Of a DNA stretch of 64,000 nt, positions 32,192-43,401 are shown piece after piece. The stretch is taken from contig OY757016.1 in NCBI GenBank assembly GCA_963580285.1, positions 44,531,124 through 44,595,123 on the forward strand, written 5' to 3'. This stretch comes from Lucinisca nassula (taxonomy: Eukaryota > Mollusca > Bivalvia > Lucinida > Lucinidae). The position numbers were made by a program, and so were the translations under genes. Position 1 is the stretch's first letter, and each line of letters begins with the position of its first letter. The notes below the pieces were generated by a model, which saw only the letters and a program-made list of their open reading frames with translations, did not search any database and was not told the DNA's origin.

Positions 32192-32442
32192 AATGCAAAA
32201 CTGCAGTATCTGTAGATACAACACTGTTGCATTTAATTTTTCTTATTTTTCTATGTTTTATTTTTTGCAACACTGCAGTAACTCTAGATACAACAGTATT
32301 GCATTAACATATATTTCTTTTCAGATAATGCAATACTGCGGTAACTCTACATACAACTGTATTGCATTTTTATCTTTGTCTTTCCAGCAAGAAACTTTAA
32401 TGCAAGACTGCAGTAACTCAACATACAACAGTATTCCATTCA
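32192..32442. repeat. Left subterminal repeats of the 10.95 kb element
   Basis: Four units about 70 bp apart, each an imperfect inverted repeat of form TGCAA.ACTGCAGTA and TACAACAGTATTGCATT. Confidence 0.7.
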
Positions 32443-32492
32443 TTTTTTATCCTACTGTAAAGTTGAAGTTAAATGCAAAACAGTGGTAACTT

Positions 32493-32798
32493 GTTTGTTT
32501 GTTTGTTTGCACTGAGTTTAATGGCCCAGTCAACACTATTTTAGGTCATTTTTGAGCCGGTCAGTTTACCTATCCATACTTTTCCTGGGCAGGCTTAAAC
32601 GTAAGTGGTTAACCAGTACAGCGCAGAAACTGACGACTGCCCTTCTTGAATCAGCGGAAGGGAGAGAATGACCGTAGAAAAGATTTCATGATCTATCTAC
32701 ATGAAAGAATGTTGCCGACCCCGGCAGATTATCGAACCCGCATCCTCCTGATCACCAGTCAGACGCGCATCCCACTGAGCTACCAAGGCCGGCTTCAT
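32493..32798 (-). repeat. SINE family D, full-length
   Basis: The head on the minus strand has TAGCTCAGTGGGATGCGCG and a degenerate B-box; the 3' end and CAAA tail lie left. TGGTAACTT flanks it (32484-32492 and 32799-32807). Confidence 0.82.
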
Positions 32799-32807
32799 TG
32801 GTAACTT

Positions 32808-33580
32808 AATTCACAGTATGGCATTGCATGAATATTTGTTTCAAAATCACACCAAATCCTGTATGCAAGGCCCAGGGCACATTTATTTTACACAACTGTA
32901 ATCTTATTCAGCATTTTTGTACAAGAAAATGCAGAACTTTCCTCTTTTTGTTTTATCAAACTAATTAATGATTACTCCCTCTCTATGACCTTCACCTTAA
33001 CTGGTTGTTTTGAAGCGGGAAGATTTGAACCACACCAGCAGGTAAGTTGATACAATTTGTGATGAAAATGAAACCTTTTAAGAGTTCACACAAAACTCAA
33101 CATTTCTTGCAATTATAAAATTTGGGATGCTGACTGTGAAGAAATGTTGTCTCTCACACTTTTTTTTCCAATTTTCTCAGGGAGGCATCATTATTCAAAA
33201 AAAATATTTCGAACAATCCTAACACAAAACTGTGGTTAAAAATAGCACTGCTCGGTTGTACTAGAAAGCAACAGGTGACTATGCCCCTTCAGGGAATATC
33301 ATAAGAGCATTTTTCTGTTTTTCTGGTGTCCAAAATCTTAGGAGTTTTACAGTATTGCTGAAGACCTTTGTGCGCGGCCTGCAGGCCATAAATCCTAAAC
33401 CCTATGGAATATTTTCATGAAATATCACAGCAGCATGAACCATATCATGAAGATGTGTTGCAAGCAAGGAAAAAAAAACTCTTGCTCACTTGGGTTTTGA
33501 ATAACCTTCTCTTGACTTAATTCAATGTAGTGTAATTAATGGTCCTCTATTTGCCATCACGTTAATGATCTTTGTCTTTT
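32808..33580. other. AT-rich spacer inside the 10.95 kb element
   Basis: No element, RNA or reading frame recognised. Confidence 0.4.
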
Positions 33581-33581
33581 T

Positions 33582-33876
33582 GATTGATTGATTTGGCTTT
33601 AACGTCCCCATCAACACTGTATAGGTAATTTTGGAGACATTGCTTCCAATTTTGTGGGACTTTTACCTGACATTGAGATGAAATGACATCTCAAGCCCTG
33701 TCGCCCAATGAAACCAATAGTGTTTATAAGCATGGAGGGTCCGGCTCACACTGCTTTGCCTGGGCAGGCTTAGATCCACTAAGCGGTTTACCAGTTCTTG
33801 TGTGCGGTCTGTTTCAGCTCTGCGTGGAAGCATCATGCAGCCCATCTATTTCTTAAAGCCCTGATGGGCGGGGGCT
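33582..33876 (-). repeat. SINE family C, near-complete
   Basis: TTGATTTGGCTTTAACGTCC to AAGCCCTGATGGGCGGGGGC with all internal landmarks. Confidence 0.65.
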
Positions 33877-33903
33877 ATAATGATCTTTGTCTAATTTGCG
33901 AAT

Positions 33904-34103
33904 TTAACCCATTGTATACATGATTGTGGACTCTTCCATTGCTATATGTTGGACAAAGCCCATTTGCCATTTATGGGGTGTCAGGCCTATTTTCTTTTTC
34001 TTTCTCATTTAATTTTTGAAGGAAAATCCTGTTGCATCTGATCTGGGTCTGCACTGTTTGCCGGGCCACACCTTTTAGGGGCTTCCCACCTACAATGGGT
34101 TAT
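33904..34103 (+). mobile_element. TTAA-type MITE, family 2, hairpin half deleted
   Basis: TTAACCCATTGTATACA ... CTACAATGGGTTA. Only the right half of the hairpin (CATCTGATCTGGGTCTGCAC) remains. Confidence 0.6.
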
Positions 34104-34196
34104 TATAGAATGGATTTCAAGTTGGAAGTGTCCACTTCAGTGACTCAGGGGTAATTGGGTTAAGGCTGAATGCTATCACTGTACAGAATGCTAACT

Positions 34197-34735
34197 GTTG
34201 GTTTATCGTCCCCGTCCACAGTATATAGGTGCGGGCCTCCGTGGCCTAGTGGATAAGAGCTCTGACTCTTAATCATTAGGTCTGTCACTGCTGTGGGTTC
34301 GAGTCTGGCTTGGGTCACATGTGAAAAGCCAAGTTCTGCAATGGAAGGTCAGGTGGTTTTTCTCTGGATACTCCGGTTCTCTCCCACCTCTGACTAACGA
34401 TCAGCTCGATATGAGTGAAATAATTTTGAAAGGGCCCTACACCCCCCCCCCCCCCCCCCCCCCCCCCCGCAAAAAAAAAAATATATATAGGTCATTTTGG
34501 AGACGTTGCTTTCAAATTTGTGAGCTTTTACCCGACATTGAGATGAAATGACATCTCAAGCCCTATCGACCAATGAAACCTATAGGGTTTATAAGCATGG
34601 ATGGTCCAACTTGCACTGTTTCGCCTGGGCAGGCTTAGATCCTCACAACAGTTTAAGAATTCTTGTGTGCGGTTGGTTTCAGGTCTGGGTGGAAGCATCA
34701 TGCAGTCCATATATTTCTTCAAGCTCTGGTGCTTG
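34197..34735 (-). repeat. SINE family C split by SINE B
   Basis: GTTTATCGTCCCCGTCCACA at the left and GGAGACGTTGCTTTC to AGCTCTGGTGCTTG at the right are one SINE C interrupted at 34231-34483. Confidence 0.62.
34231..34483 (+). repeat. SINE family B with expanded poly-C in the tail
   Basis: Head GGCCTCCGTGGCCTAGTGGA, B-box GGTTCGAGTC. The tail has about 27 C residues (34442-34468) where sister copies have CCCAAACC, then poly(A). TATATAGGT flanks it (34222-34230 and 34484-34492). Confidence 0.85.
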
Positions 34736-35251
34736 CTTGTATGGTTTATAAATTATCTGCGCATGGTAAAATTCAATTCAGTGCAACGCTGAAAGTTACT
34801 GACAGCACCATAGCTCCTAAGCAGTATTAAAAAAATATATATTCATGAAAATGAATGCATAAATCAAAGCACTGACAGTACTCAGTCTGGTGGGCTGATT
34901 GTCTCTGAATTCTAAAGGTTGGGGAAATAGTCCTGGACTGAGATTTAAACTGTTTCATTCAACTATAAAATTCCAGTTTTTAAACAAATAGTGCAGATCT
35001 TGATCAGATGCTGCAGCATCTGATCTGTCTCTACACTGTTTGCCAAGCCCACCCTATGATTCCAAGAAAAGCCTCTTTAGTCTTACCCAACACTCTTACC
35101 TCATGGCGGCTATTTTCTATTAAAAAGTTATTCTGACAAGTCAGTGACAGTCACATGGACCTTAAGCACTGAACAGCTTTTCTTCTTAGTAACTTAGGGT
35201 CGATTGACATTCAATCAACCAAAATTTAGCAGCGTTATTTGTACCTCTATG
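34736..35251. other. Spacer with a short degenerate hairpin
   Basis: Contains a small hairpin TCAGATGCTGCAGCATCTGA near 35006 with GTTTGCC, a worn-down MITE. Nothing else recognised. Confidence 0.4.
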
Positions 35252-35386
35252 AGGGGCCCTTCATTTTTAGATTGACTTATATAGGGAAATTTTAAAAAAA
35301 TCTTCTACTCTGAAACCGCAAGGCCCAGGTCTTTGATATCTGGTGTGAAGCTTCATCTAAATTGTTCTTATTATAGCCCTAGGAAA
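35252..35386 (-). repeat. Isolated fragment of the 167 bp satellite monomer
   Basis: Reverse complement of about 130 bp of the monomer of elements A and B (CTTATATAGGGAAA, CAAGGCCCAGGTCTTTGATA, TGAAGCTTCATCTA), 22 kb from the main array and in the opposite orientation. Confidence 0.7.
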
Positions 35387-35699
35387 TAGAAGTCAAGGCA
35401 ATGAAAACCTTTGAAAGGGAAAGAAATACAAACATTAAGCGACCAGACCATAATGGAAACCTAAACAAAGGAAGGCCATAAGGACAGTTACTTTCCCACA
35501 AAATTGCCATATGGCCATCCAAAATTAAAAAACACAAGTGATGCACACAGTAAGTAACAAACAACAACATAAATAAATCGCCACAGAAGAACCGCCTTGG
35601 AAGGGTCAGTGGAAAGATTTCCACTGGGGGGGGGGCTTAAATCGATTTTACGTGGCCACAATCCCAAGCCCGGGTCAGAGTAAGTGTATGTGTTACCTG

Positions 35700-38600
35700 T
35701 ATGGGACTGCATGATGGGGTCATGACAGGACAGGAGTCATGGGTGGAGGGATGGGAGAATGGACTGTTCAGGACAGCGCAGGAATAATGGGAAGAGGGAC
35801 TATTTAGGATGGGGCAGGAGTTATGGGAGAAGGGGTGGTTCAGGACAGGACAGGAGTCTTTGGTGGAGGTATGGGAGAAGGGATTGTTCAGGACAGCAGA
35901 GGAATAATGGGAGGAGGGCATTTTCAGGATGGGGCAGGAGTCGTGGGAGAAGGGGTGGTTCAGGACAAGACAGGAGTCTTCAGTGGAGGCATTGGAGAAG
36001 GGATTGTTCAGGACAGCACAGGAATAATGGGAGGACATTTTCAGGATGGGACAGGAGTCATGGGAGAAGGGGTGGTTCAGGACAGCACAGGAGTAGAGGG
36101 TGGAGGGATTGGAAAGGGACTGTTCAGGACAGCCCATGAATAATGGAAGGCGGGACTACAGTGTCATGTTTTCAGGATGGGGCAGGAGTCATGGAAGGAT
36201 GGATGGTTCAGAGCAGGGCAGGAGTGATTGAAAGAGGAACAGTTCAGGACAGTGATAGAGTCATGGGAGGAGGGACTATTCAGGATGGGGCAGGAGTCAT
36301 GGGAGGAGAGATGGTTCAGGACAGGACAGGAGTCGGACTATTCAGGATGGGACAGGGGTCATGGGAGAAGGGGTGGTTCAGGGCAGGACAGGAGCCATGG
36401 GTGGAGGGATGAGAGAAGGGACTGTTCAGGGCAGTGCAGGAATAATTGGAGACTGGACCATTCAGGATGGGAGAGGAGTCATGGGAGAAGGGGTGGTTTA
36501 GGACAGGACTTAGGAGGGACTACATGTATTCAGAATGGGGCACTCACCAGGAGTCATGGAAGGATGGATGGCTCAGGGCAGGGCAGCATTGATTGAAAGA
36601 GGAACAGTTCAGGACAGTGATGGAGTCATGGGAGGTGTGTGTGTGTGTGTGAATTCAGGTTTAACGTCGCTTTCAACAATTTTTCAGTCATATCACGACG
36701 GTGTCTGGTTGCGACAGGGAGCTCAATGCTCACGTTTATAGTGCTGCCTCACTGAAGTATCATGTCCCAGACACATTACATGACACCACACCCAGTCACA
36801 TTATCCTGACACTGGATCGACCAGTCCTAGCTCTACCCCGTAAATCTGAGTGCCAAACGAGGAGCAGCTAGTACCATTTTTAACGACTTTGGTATGTCGC
36901 GGCCCGGGATGGAACCCGAGACCTCCCGTTCCCCGGAGCGGACACTCTACCAACTGAGCTATCGGGGCCGGTAGTCATGGGAGGAGGGGTGGTTCAGGAC
37001 AGGGTAGGATTTATGGAAGAAGGGATAATTCACAATAGTGCAGGAATAATGGGAGGATGGACTGTTCAGGATGGGACAAGGGCCATGGGAGAAGAGGTGG
37101 TTCAGGTCAGGACAGGAGTCATGGGTGGAGGGATGGGAGAAGGGACTGTGCAGGACAGCCCAGGACTAATGAGAGGATGGATTACATGTACCGGTATTCT
37201 GGATGGGGCAGGAGTCATGGAAGGATGGATGGTTCAGGACAGGGCAGCAGTGATTGAAAGAGGGACAGTTCAGGACAGTGCTGGGGTAACGGGAGGAGGG
37301 AGAGGTCCTGATGGAGCAGGAATACCATGTGAGGAGATATGGTTCAGTATAGGGCAAGAGTCGTAGGAGGAGGGATGGTTCAGGACAGGGTAGGAGTTAT
37401 GGAAGAAGGGACAATTCACGACAGTGCAGGAATAATTGGAGGAGGGACTATTCAGGATGGGACGGGGGTCATGGGAGAAGGGGATTCAGGACGGGACAGG
37501 AGTCATTGATGGAGGGATGGGAGGAGGGACTGTTCAGGGCAGTGCAGGAATAATTGGAGGAGGGACTATTCAGGATTGGGCAGGAGTCATGGAAGACAGG
37601 GTGGTTCAGGACAGGACATAGGTCAATGGTGGAGGGATGGGAGAAGGCAGTGTTCAGGACAGCAAGGAATAATGGGAGGAGGGACTTTTCAGGCTAAGAC
37701 AGGAGTCATGGAATTAGGGATATTCAGGACAGGGCAGCAGTGATTGAAAAAGGGACAGTTCAGGACAGTGCATGGGGTAATGGAAGGAGGGACTTTTCAG
37801 GATGGGGCAGGAGTCATGGGAGGAGGGATGGTTCAAGATAGGGTAAGAGTTATGGAAGAAGGAAAAATTCATGACAGTGTATGAATAATGGGAGGAGGGA
37901 CTATTCAGGATAGGGCAGGGGTCATGGGAGAAAGCATGCTTCTGGACATGGCAGGAGTCATGGGTGGATGTATGAGAGAAGGGACTGTTCAGGATAGCAA
38001 AGGATTAATGGGAGTTGGGACAATTCAGGATGGGGCAGGAATCATGGAAGGAGGGATGGTTGAGGACAGGACAGCAGTCATTGAAAGAGGGACAGTTCAG
38101 GGTGGTGCAGAAGTAATGAGAGGAGGGACTATTCAGAATGGGGCAGGGGTCATGGGAAGAGGGATGTTTCAGGACAGAGTAGGAGCTATGGGAGAAGGGA
38201 CAATTCCCAGAAGTGCTAGAATAATGGGAGGAGGGACTATTCAGGATGGGACAGATGTCATGGGTGAAGGGATGGTTCAGATCAGGGCAGGAGTTAAGGG
38301 AGGAGTGATGGTTCAAGATAAGGAAGGAATTATAGGAGGAGGGATGGCTTAGCATAGGGTATGAGTTATGGTAGAAGGAACAGTTCAGTGCGGGATAAGA
38401 TTTATGGGAGGAGGGACAGTACAGGATGGTACAGGAGAAAAAGGTGGAGGAATTATTCGGGACAGGTCAGGTGTTATGGATGGAGGAGTGGTTCAGGACA
38501 GGCCAGGCGCTATGGGAGGAGGGACAGTACAGGATGGGACAGAAATTATGGGGGGAGGGATAGTTCAGGATATGGCAGGAGTTAAAGGAGGAGGTATTGC

Positions 38601-39430
38601 TCAGGACAGGACAGGGGCTATGGGAGGAAGGTTAGCACAGGAAGGGACAGGAGTCATGGGAGAATGTATGATCTGAGACAGGACAGGAGTTATGGGAGGA
38701 AGGTTAGTACAGGAAGGGACAGGAGTCATGGGAGGAGGTATGTTTCAGGACAGGATAGGAGTTATAGCAGGAGAGATAGTACAGGATTGGGCAGGAGGCA
38801 TGGGAGAAGGTATGATTCAGGGCAGGGCAGGACAGGAGTTATGGGAGGAAGGGTAGTGCATTAAGGGGCAGGGGTCATGGGAGGAGGTTTGTTTCAGGAC
38901 AGGATATAAGTTATAGTAGGAGAGATAGTACAGGATTGGGCAGCAGGCATGGGGGATGGACAGTACAGGATGGGATAGAAGTTATGGGAGGAAAGGTAGT
39001 ACATGAAGGGGCAGGAGTCATGGGAGGAGGTATGTTTCAGGACAGGATAGGAGTTATAGTAGGAGAGATAGTACAGGATTGGGCAGGAGGCATGAGGGAG
39101 GGACAGTACAGGATGGGACAGGAGTTATGGGAGGAAGGGTAGTACATTAACGGTCAGGAGTCATGGGAGGAGGTATGTTTCAGGACAGGACAGGAGTTAC
39201 AGCAGGAGAGATAGTACAGGATTGGGCAGGAGGCATGGGGGAGGGACAGTACAGGATGGGACAGAAGTTATGGAAGGAGTAACAATACAGGACAGGACAG
39301 GAGTTATAGGAGGTATGGTTGAGGACAGGACATGAATTATGGTAGGAACAGTACAGCATAGGGCAGATGTTAAGGGAGCAGGTAAGGTTCAGGACAGGAC
39401 AGAAATTATGGGAGGAGGGACAATACAGTT
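35700..39430 (+). repeat. 3.7 kb minisatellite, 36 bp unit
   Basis: About 90-100 degenerate copies of a purine-rich 36 bp unit (GGACAGGACAGGAGTCATGG followed by GAGGAGGGATGGTTCA), interrupted by SINE A at 36636-36972. Because 36 is divisible by three and the unit has few stops, frames on both strands stay open for 100-166 codons, giving Gly/Val/Gln/Asp repeats on one strand and Ser/Cys/Pro/His repeats on the other. I treat these as non-coding. Purine strand bias over 3.7 kb is pronounced. Confidence 0.85.
36636..36972 (-). repeat. SINE family A, full-length, inside the minisatellite
   Basis: Minus-strand copy of 20250-20591, including head (A-box TAGCTCAGTTGG; the B-box has one change), body and GT/CA tail. 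Flanked by AGTCATGGGAGG, which is also part of the 36 bp unit. Confidence 0.86.
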
Positions 39431-39612
39431 CTTAGTCAAACATTTACTATTTTTAATAAGTTGCTTGACAAAAAGATTTTGGTCTTCAGACTTCTGTATT
39501 GTGTTAAGTCGCAGTCTCATTGTTACGTGGTGAGTGTTAGTTTCATGCAGAAGGCAATTGGAGGTGAGAAGGCTATATAAACAGCACTGGAACTAAAACT
39601 AGAACTGTCAGA

Positions 39613-41141
39613 GGATCTGACTATAGCCCCGCTATAGCCCTGTCAGAAGAGAAATACTCATGAGTTAAAGGTAAAGACTTGTGAGAGGGCTAAATCCCTA
39701 ACAAGGTACTTACGCCTTATAGACTTTTCGCGTTATTAGATCTGAAAAACAGTCTAAGTTAAAAAATAAGTTTTGGATAATGAAAAAAGCACATGCACAT
39801 CTTCAGACCTATATGAAAACACCTGTAAAGTTTCAAAAGGATCGATCAAGAACTATAGGGGGAGTTGTGGTCACAAGGTAGCTACTCCCTATACATTTTA
39901 ACATTAGCAGATCTCAAAAATTGTCTAAGTTATAAAAGGTGAAATAAGTGATAAAAATTATTTAAGGATAATGAAAAAAGAATATGCACATCTTCAGACC
40001 TATATGAAAACACCTGTAAAGTTTCAAAAGGATTGACCTAGAACTGTAAGAGGAGTTGCGGTAACAAGGTAGCTACTCCCTATACATTTTAACATTAGTA
40101 GATCTCAAAAATTGTCTAAGTTAAAAAAGGTGAAATAAGTGAAAAAAATTATTTAAGGATAAAGAAAAAAGAATATGCACATCTTCAGACCTATATGAAA
40201 ACACCTGTAAAGTTTCAAAAGGATTGACCTAGAACTGTAAGAGGAGTTGCGGTAACAAGGTAGCTACTCCCTATACATTTTAACATTAGTAGATCTCAAA
40301 AAGTGTCTAAGTTAAAAAAGGTGAAATAAGTGAAAAAAATTATTTAAGGATAATGAAAAAAGAATATGCACATCTTCAGACCTATATGAAAACACCTGTA
40401 AAGTTTCAAAAGGATTGACCTAGAACTGTAAGAGGAATTGCGGTAACAAGGTAGCTACTCCCTATACATTTTAACATTAGTAGATCTCAAAAATTGTCTA
40501 TGTTAAAAAAGGTGAAATAAGTGAAAAAAAATTATTTAAGGATAATGAAAAAAGAATATGCACATCTTCAGACCTATATGAAAACACCTGTAAAGTTTCA
40601 AAAGGATTGACCTAGAACTGTAAGAGGAGTTGCGGTAACAAGGTAGCTACTCCCTATACATTTTAACATTAGTAGATCTCAAAAATTGTCTAAGTTAAAA
40701 AAGGTGAAATAAGTGAAAAAAATTATTTAAGGATAATGAAAAAAGCATATGCACATCTTCAGACCTATATGAAAACACCTGTAAAGTTTCAAAAGGATTG
40801 ACCTAGAACTGTAAGAGGAGTTGCGGTAACAAGGTAGCTACTCCCTATACATTTTAACATTAGTAGATCTCAAAAATTGTCTAAGTTAAAAAAGGTGAAA
40901 TAAGTGAAAAAAATTACTTACATGTAAGGATAATGAAAAAAGAATATGCACATCTTCAGACCTATATGAAAACACCTGTAAAGTTTCAAAAGGATTGACC
41001 TAGAACTGTAAGAGGAGTTGCGGTAACAAGGTACCCACTATCAAATATTACAGACAGACAGACTGACTGACAGACAGACAGACGGAATTCCGGACAAGCC
41101 AAATCCAATATAGCCCCCACTTTTTCAAAGCGGGGCTATAA
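39613..41141 (+). mobile_element. Satellite-carrying element G, ~190 bp monomers
   Basis: Inverted ends TATAGCCCCGCT / AGCGGGGCTATA, six to seven highly similar ~190 bp monomers (GGTAGCTACTCCCTATACAT, AAGTTTCAAAAGGATTGACC), then a CAGACAGACAGACTGACTGA microsatellite (41043-41082). Monomers in the middle differ by only a few bases, so the array expanded recently. Confidence 0.75.
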
Positions 41142-41149
41142 ATAGAAAA

Positions 41150-41350
41150 ATTACTGTAAACATCCTAGAATTTCGGACACCCAAATCTGTTATTGTAATC
41201 ATTCTAAAATTTGAACATTGTGGTTTTACCATAGAAGTGTTTAAATGGCAGACAGCGGCGATACTGATCATACTGCTCCTCATGAGAAATCGGATCTGGA
41301 TCTGCTCTGTTTGTCCAGGCTTATCTGCCTGAAAAGTCAGGATCTTTTCA
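41150..41350. mobile_element. Hairpin MITE family 3, diverged
   Basis: TTACTGTAAACATCCTAGAA start, a degraded TGATCATACTGCTCCTCATG hairpin and a GTCAGGATCTTTTCAGTA end. Confidence 0.45.
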
Positions 41351-41838
41351 GTATGCAGCTGTGTTGTATAAAACGTGCTTTGCTGAACTTTGTTACAAAG
41401 AGATACAGTGTATTGCCAAGGGTTTATAGTTTAATGGTTAAAAAAAAAAACTCCGTTCAGAAAATATGAAACATCGATTTTTTCGTTTCTTGCTTTTAAT
41501 GCTCATTTGAGCCCATACATCACAACGGGAAAGTTTTAGACCTGACCCTCTGCCAACTTCTCCAGTAAGTCGCATGTCTCTGCGACAGTCAGGAAAGGCT
41601 GTGATTATATGGAGAAAATTGCAAAATCTAAATTTTCTTTCACAGACTAAGACATTCTGACAGATTCAACACACCCTTTTAAATCATATATAGAAGTGGT
41701 CACTGCTCTTGTAAATTACAAGGGTGTCTATGTTTTATTTGCACGGTCACTTCATGGAAAATCATAAGCTGTGACACCATATCGGTATAATTCTTATTTA
41801 CCACTGTTGACATCACATTGCAGTTTATACTTTATACT
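41351..41838. other. Spacer, no recognised content
   Basis: No element or frame recognised. Confidence 0.35.
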
Positions 41839-41839
41839 T

Positions 41840-42076
41840 GACGGGCTTCCGAGGCCTAGTGGATAAGAGCGCTGATTCTTAATCATTAGGTCTCTCACTC
41901 CTGTGGGTTCCAGCCTACATATAGCTGGGGTCACATGTGAGACGCCAAGTTCTGCAGCGGAAGGGCAGGTGTTCTTTCTCCGGGTACTCCAGTTTTCTTC
42001 GCCCACTCCTGATTAAGGATTGACTCGATATGAGTGAAACAATTTTGAAAGGGTCGTAAAAACAAAAAAAAAAAAA
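41840..42076 (+). repeat. SINE family B, full-length
   Basis: Head GGCTTCCGAGGCCTAGTGGA, body, poly(A) tail. Flanks share ATACTTTA.ACTT, a probable target duplication with one mismatch. Confidence 0.8.
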
Positions 42077-42323
42077 TACTTTAAACTTATAGGATTGCCA
42101 CAGACTGGAGTTTTCAGCGGTATACTTTATTTTTCTTATGTCTACTCAAAAACATAAGGTGTAGGTACTCTTTAGAACCGCCTCAACGAGAACCCCATTC
42201 TATGTTTTGTGCAGAAATAAGAAAAATATCATATTTTTTCATCTAAAAATCTTCGTATTTGGTAGTAAAATTTATATTGTATTTGTATAGACGTGTTTTC
42301 GTAATGTCATTAACACTCGAAAG

Positions 42324-42431
42324 CACCCAGAGCTCATACTCAGTGTGTCTCACCCAGAGCTCATACTCAGTGTGTCTCACCCAGAGCTCATACTCAGTGT
42401 GTCTCACCCAGAGCTCGTACTCAGTGTGTCT
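42324..42431 (+). repeat. 27 bp x 4 minisatellite
   Basis: Four head-to-tail copies of CACCCAGAGCTCATACTCAG + TGTGTCT with one substitution in the last; 27 bp keeps the frame open on both strands. Confidence 0.85.
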
Positions 42432-42552
42432 CAAAGTACTCCTAAGGACTCTGAGTGCACTTGATCTTAATGGTCACCGAGTAATGAGGGAATAGAGTTT
42501 TCCAACAGAACTGTAGTGTATCTAATATCCATTTTGATCATTTTTATATCTT

Positions 42553-42765
42553 TCCTGCATCAGATACAACACTTTTGCATGTGAGATCAAGTAGATAATG
42601 AGCCAAAGATTAAATGCAACACTGTTGTAAGTGCAGTTACAACAGTCTTGCATTGAGGATTTTACACAATTTTTTAATGCAATACTGTCGTAAATAAAGT
42701 TACAACAGTGTTGCATTCAAAAAGTGATCATAGCAACAGTTTTTTTTATGCAGTACTGTTGTATC
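42553..42765. repeat. Right subterminal repeats of the 10.95 kb element
   Basis: AATGCAACACTGTTGTAA / TTACAACAGTGTTGCATT units, mirror images of those at the left end. Confidence 0.7.
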
Positions 42766-43266
42766 TTATATTTTGATTAATTACTGTTCTCAGATTAAAT
42801 GTTAACATAAAAATCACCTTGTATTTTATTTCTAACCCTTTTATTGTGCAGTTAAGCATATATATTACTGCAGACTGTCCACAAACAAGAAAATAGCACA
42901 GTTTTTTGTCTCTCCTGAAAATTTTTCAAAACCTGAGTTACTGCAGTCTTGCACTAAGGGGACGATCTGTGAAATTTCATGAAAATATCTCAAATGGTAT
43001 CAGAGTTGTAAAGCAGACAGGGGACTATGGGGCGCTGACGGATGGATGGACGGACACTCAAACTTTCGGAGATATAACATAATACCCAGCCATTTTTTGA
43101 ATGGCGGGCCATAAAAAGGTAAACCAAGACACCTGATCATGTAAAGCTACTGATTGATTGTGTGTGGGTCATTTTGTGTTGTGAGAAAAGAACCACATCA
43201 CCTTTGCACCTCCACCCCCCACCCCACACACACACACCCCTAGAGCCAGACTCAGACTCTTAGGCT

Positions 43267-43312
43267 TAACCCTTATCCTACCATTGCAAACAGTGAAGAT
43301 CCAGATCAGATA
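43267..43312 (+). mobile_element. Truncated TTAA-type MITE
   Basis: TTAACCCTTATCCTACC and the left hairpin arm only. Confidence 0.5.
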
Positions 43313-43323
43313 AGGTCAGTGGT

Positions 43324-43401
43324 AAAAGTTGGAGCAACATCTCCAAAATGACCTTTACAGTGTTGACAGGGACGTTAAACCTCAAATCAAACAAACAAAC
43401 A
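43324..43401 (+). repeat. SINE family C, 3' fragment
   Basis: GGAGCAACATCTCCAAAATG to a CAAACAAACAAA tail. Confidence 0.55.

Larger units (their letters stand above)
32013..42964. mobile_element. 10.95 kb TIR segment with subterminal repeats and ATCT target duplication
   Basis: The left end CGTCCCCTCAGCGCAAGACT and the right end (reverse complement CGTCCCCTTAGTGCAAGACT) match over about 30 bp, continuing GCAGTAACTC. ATCT at 32009-32012 and 42965-42968 flanks it, inside one monomer of element F. Next to each end are several subterminal palindromic units with AATGCAA.ACTG / CAGTATTGCATT (32192-32442; 42553-42765), as expected of transposase-binding sites. The interior is SINEs, a 3.7 kb minisatellite and satellite element G. 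No transposase is recognised, so it is non-autonomous, or an element whose original interior was replaced. Confidence 0.7.
31073..43117 (+). mobile_element. Satellite-carrying element F, ~170 bp monomers, split by a 10.95 kb insertion
   Basis: About four and a half monomers of ~170 bp (GGCAATAACTCC, AAGTTTCATGAAAATATCTC) run to 32012. The same monomer resumes at 42965 and passes into a GACGGATGGATGGACGG microsatellite and an end with CCAGCCATTTTTTGAATGGC, a short hairpin. The right part therefore continues the left part, with 32013-42964 inserted. The left boundary is approximate. Confidence 0.68.

Noticed and set aside
35637..39533. Many long ORFs on both strands with Gly- or Ser/Pro-rich repeats, as a possible secreted repeat protein gene
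   Set aside because: Unit length is 36 bp and stop-poor, frames on both strands are open alike, there is no signal peptide or stable start, and a SINE interrupts the array.
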